From Acidimicrobiaceae bacterium (GTDB taxonomy: Bacteria > Actinomycetota > Acidimicrobiia > Acidimicrobiales > RAAP-2), in assembly GCA_003157945.1 (NCBI GenBank), contig PMFY01000287.1:1-5852 (forward strand): DNA of 5,852 nt, in the 5' to 3' direction. The notes beneath the pieces are model-generated. The model saw only the letters and a program-made list of their open reading frames with translations. It was not told the DNA's origin and searched no databases. Both the position numbers and the translations under genes were made by a program. Every line of letters starts with the position of its first letter. The first letter of the stretch is position 1. Positions 4,827 through 5,852 of the stretch are shown here, in pieces.

Positions 4827-5852
4827 TCAGCCCAGGCGCTCGATGATGGTGGCGTTGGCCTGGCCACCGCCCTCGCACATCGTCTGCAGGCCGTAGCGGG
4901 CACCGGTCCGCTCCATCTCGTTGAGGAGCGTGGCCAGGAGGCGGGCGCCCGAGCCTCCGGTCGGGTGGCCGATGGCGATGGCCCCGCCGTTGACGTTGAC
5001 CTTGTCCATGTCCGGGTGGTGCTCCTTCTCCCACGCCAGCACGACCGAGGCGAACGCCTCGTTGATCTCGACCAGGTCGATGTCGTCGAGGGACAGCTTG
5101 GACTTCTCGAGCACCAGGGTCGTCGCCGGGATGGGCGCCGTCAGCATGATCACCGGGTCGTTGGCCGCCACCGCGAACGTGTGGAACCGCGCCCGGGGGG
5201 TGAGGCCGAGCTGGCCCGCCCGTTCCTCGGACATGATCAGCACGGCCGCCGCCCCGTCGGAGATCTGCGACGACGACGCCGCCGTCACCAGCCCGTGCTC
5301 GACGAAGCACGGCGGCAACGAGGCCAGCTTCTCGTAGGTGGACCCGGCCCGGACGCCCTCGTCGAAGGTCAGCGGTCCTTCGCCGGCCGGGTCACCTTCG
5401 TCGGTCCCGGCCACGGCCACCTTGTCCTCGACGCGCGCCCGGCGCGTGGCGAGCGGGAGGATCTCGTTCTCGAACCGGCCCTCGGCGATGGCCGCGGCCG
5501 CCCGCTCGTGGGACCGCAGGGCGAAGCGGTCCATCTCCTCGCGGGTGATGTCCCAGCGACGGGCGATCTCCTCGGCGCACAGCCCCTGGTGGATGAAGTC
5601 GAAGCGCCCGTGGACCGTCGGCCCGTAGGCCTCACCCGGCCCGTGCTCCGTGGTCGAGCCGATCGGCACCCGGCTCATGGCCTCGACGCCGCCGCCGATG
5701 ACGATGTCCATGGCGCCCGAGGCCACCGCCTGGGCGGCGAAGTGCACGGCCTGCTGGGCCGATCCGCACTGCCGGTCGACGGTGGTGCCGGGCACCGTGT
5801 CCGGGAACCCGGCGGCGAGGGCGGCATTGCGGCCGATGTTCATGGCCTGCTC
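4827..5852 (-). CDS. Thiolase, acetyl-CoA C-acyltransferase, FadA5/FadA6-like (5' partial)
   Basis: The gene reads leftward and its start lies beyond the right edge. The reading frame is open through the edge: Glu-Gln-Ala precedes the first visible Met (5843), matching the conserved G-E-Q-x-x-N-I segment of thiolases, so that Met is internal and roughly 50 residues are missing. Counting from that Met, the catalytic set is complete: nucleophile Cys26 in VDRQCGSAQQA, Asn261 in EINEAF, His293 in IGHPTGGSGAR, and the base Cys323 in TMCEGGG. Thiolases cleave 3-ketoacyl-CoA with CoA to give acetyl- or propionyl-CoA, or run the reverse condensation, in the cytosol. The MLTAPIPAT stretch and the C-terminal RYGLQTMCEGGG recall, from memory, mycobacterial FadA6; DMDKVNVNGGAIAIGHP recalls FadA5. 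Degradative thiolysis is therefore more likely than biosynthesis, but the exact substrate is not shown. It ends convergently against the c-di-GMP enzyme. Confidence 0.9.
   Translation of the reverse strand, partial: EQAMNIGRNAALAAGFPDTVPGTTVDRQCGSAQQAVHFAAQAVASGAMDIVIGGGVEAMSRVPIGSTTEHGPGEAYGPTVHGRFDFIHQGLCAEEIARRWDITREEMDRFALRSHERAAAAIAEGRFENEILPLATRRARVEDKVAVAGTDEGDPAGEGPLTFDEGVRAGSTYEKLASLPPCFVEHGLVTAASSSQISDGAAAVLIMSEERAGQLGLTPRARFHTFAVAANDPVIMLTAPIPATTLVLEKSKLSLDDIDLVEINEAFASVVLAWEKEHHPDMDKVNVNGGAIAIGHPTGGSGARLLATLLNEMERTGARYGLQTMCEGGGQANATIIERLG

Noticed and set aside
4795..5310. 171-residue minus-strand frame inside the thiolase
   Set aside because: Out-of-frame shadow of the thiolase; composition is Gly/Arg/Pro-biased and it runs through the terminator hairpin.
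5841..5843. ATG at 5843 (minus strand) as the true thiolase start
   Set aside because: The frame is open upstream to the window edge with Glu-Gln-Ala, which fits the conserved thiolase segment before N-I-G-R, and a start here would delete the N-terminal part of the thiolase fold.

Overview
The window is very GC-rich, almost all coding, and its proteins use GC-ending codons. The thiolase at the right edge resembles the actinobacterial steroid/acyl-CoA thiolases FadA5 and FadA6. I read the source as a high-GC actinobacterium, possibly an acidimicrobiia-like lineage. That placement is inference; there is no rRNA or marker gene here to settle it.

Layout, left to right. (1) Bases 1-200, + strand: the last ~65 residues of a gene cut by the window edge, most like the C-terminus of a nitronate monooxygenase / 2-nitropropane dioxygenase-type flavoprotein. 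(2) Bases 201-503: a ~300-base non-coding stretch with a GC hairpin, a short tandem repeat, a plausible sigma70-type promoter with two overlapping dyad elements, and a ~105-base leader ending in a strong Shine-Dalgarno. (3) 504-1715, +: a stand-alone, divergent FabF-type beta-ketoacyl synthase with the full Cys-His-Lys-His catalytic set. (4) 1716-1790: a 75-base gap with a weak hairpin and a possible leaderless-type promoter. (5) 1791-4757, +: a large soluble cyclic-di-GMP enzyme with four PAS-like sensor domains, then GGDEF (as SGDEF) and EAL domains. (6) 4758-4826: a convergent intergenic region dominated by a perfect 15-bp hairpin. (7) 4827-5852, - strand: a thiolase missing its N-terminus at the window edge, with all four catalytic motifs present.

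Three of the four genes point to acyl-CoA or acyl-carrier chemistry: flavin oxidoreductase tail, ketoacyl synthase and thiolase. The fourth is a signalling enzyme. The three + strand genes are not tightly overlapped (303 and 75 base gaps), and the thiolase converges on them, so I do not see one tight operon. A functional tie between the ketoacyl synthase and the c-di-GMP enzyme is possible but rests only on adjacency. I found no RNA genes, mobile elements or CRISPR arrays. Nothing here amounts to a clearly new system. The most notable items are the divergent orphan ketoacyl synthase, the composite PAS4-SGDEF-EAL enzyme, and the dyad-rich promoter region before the synthase.
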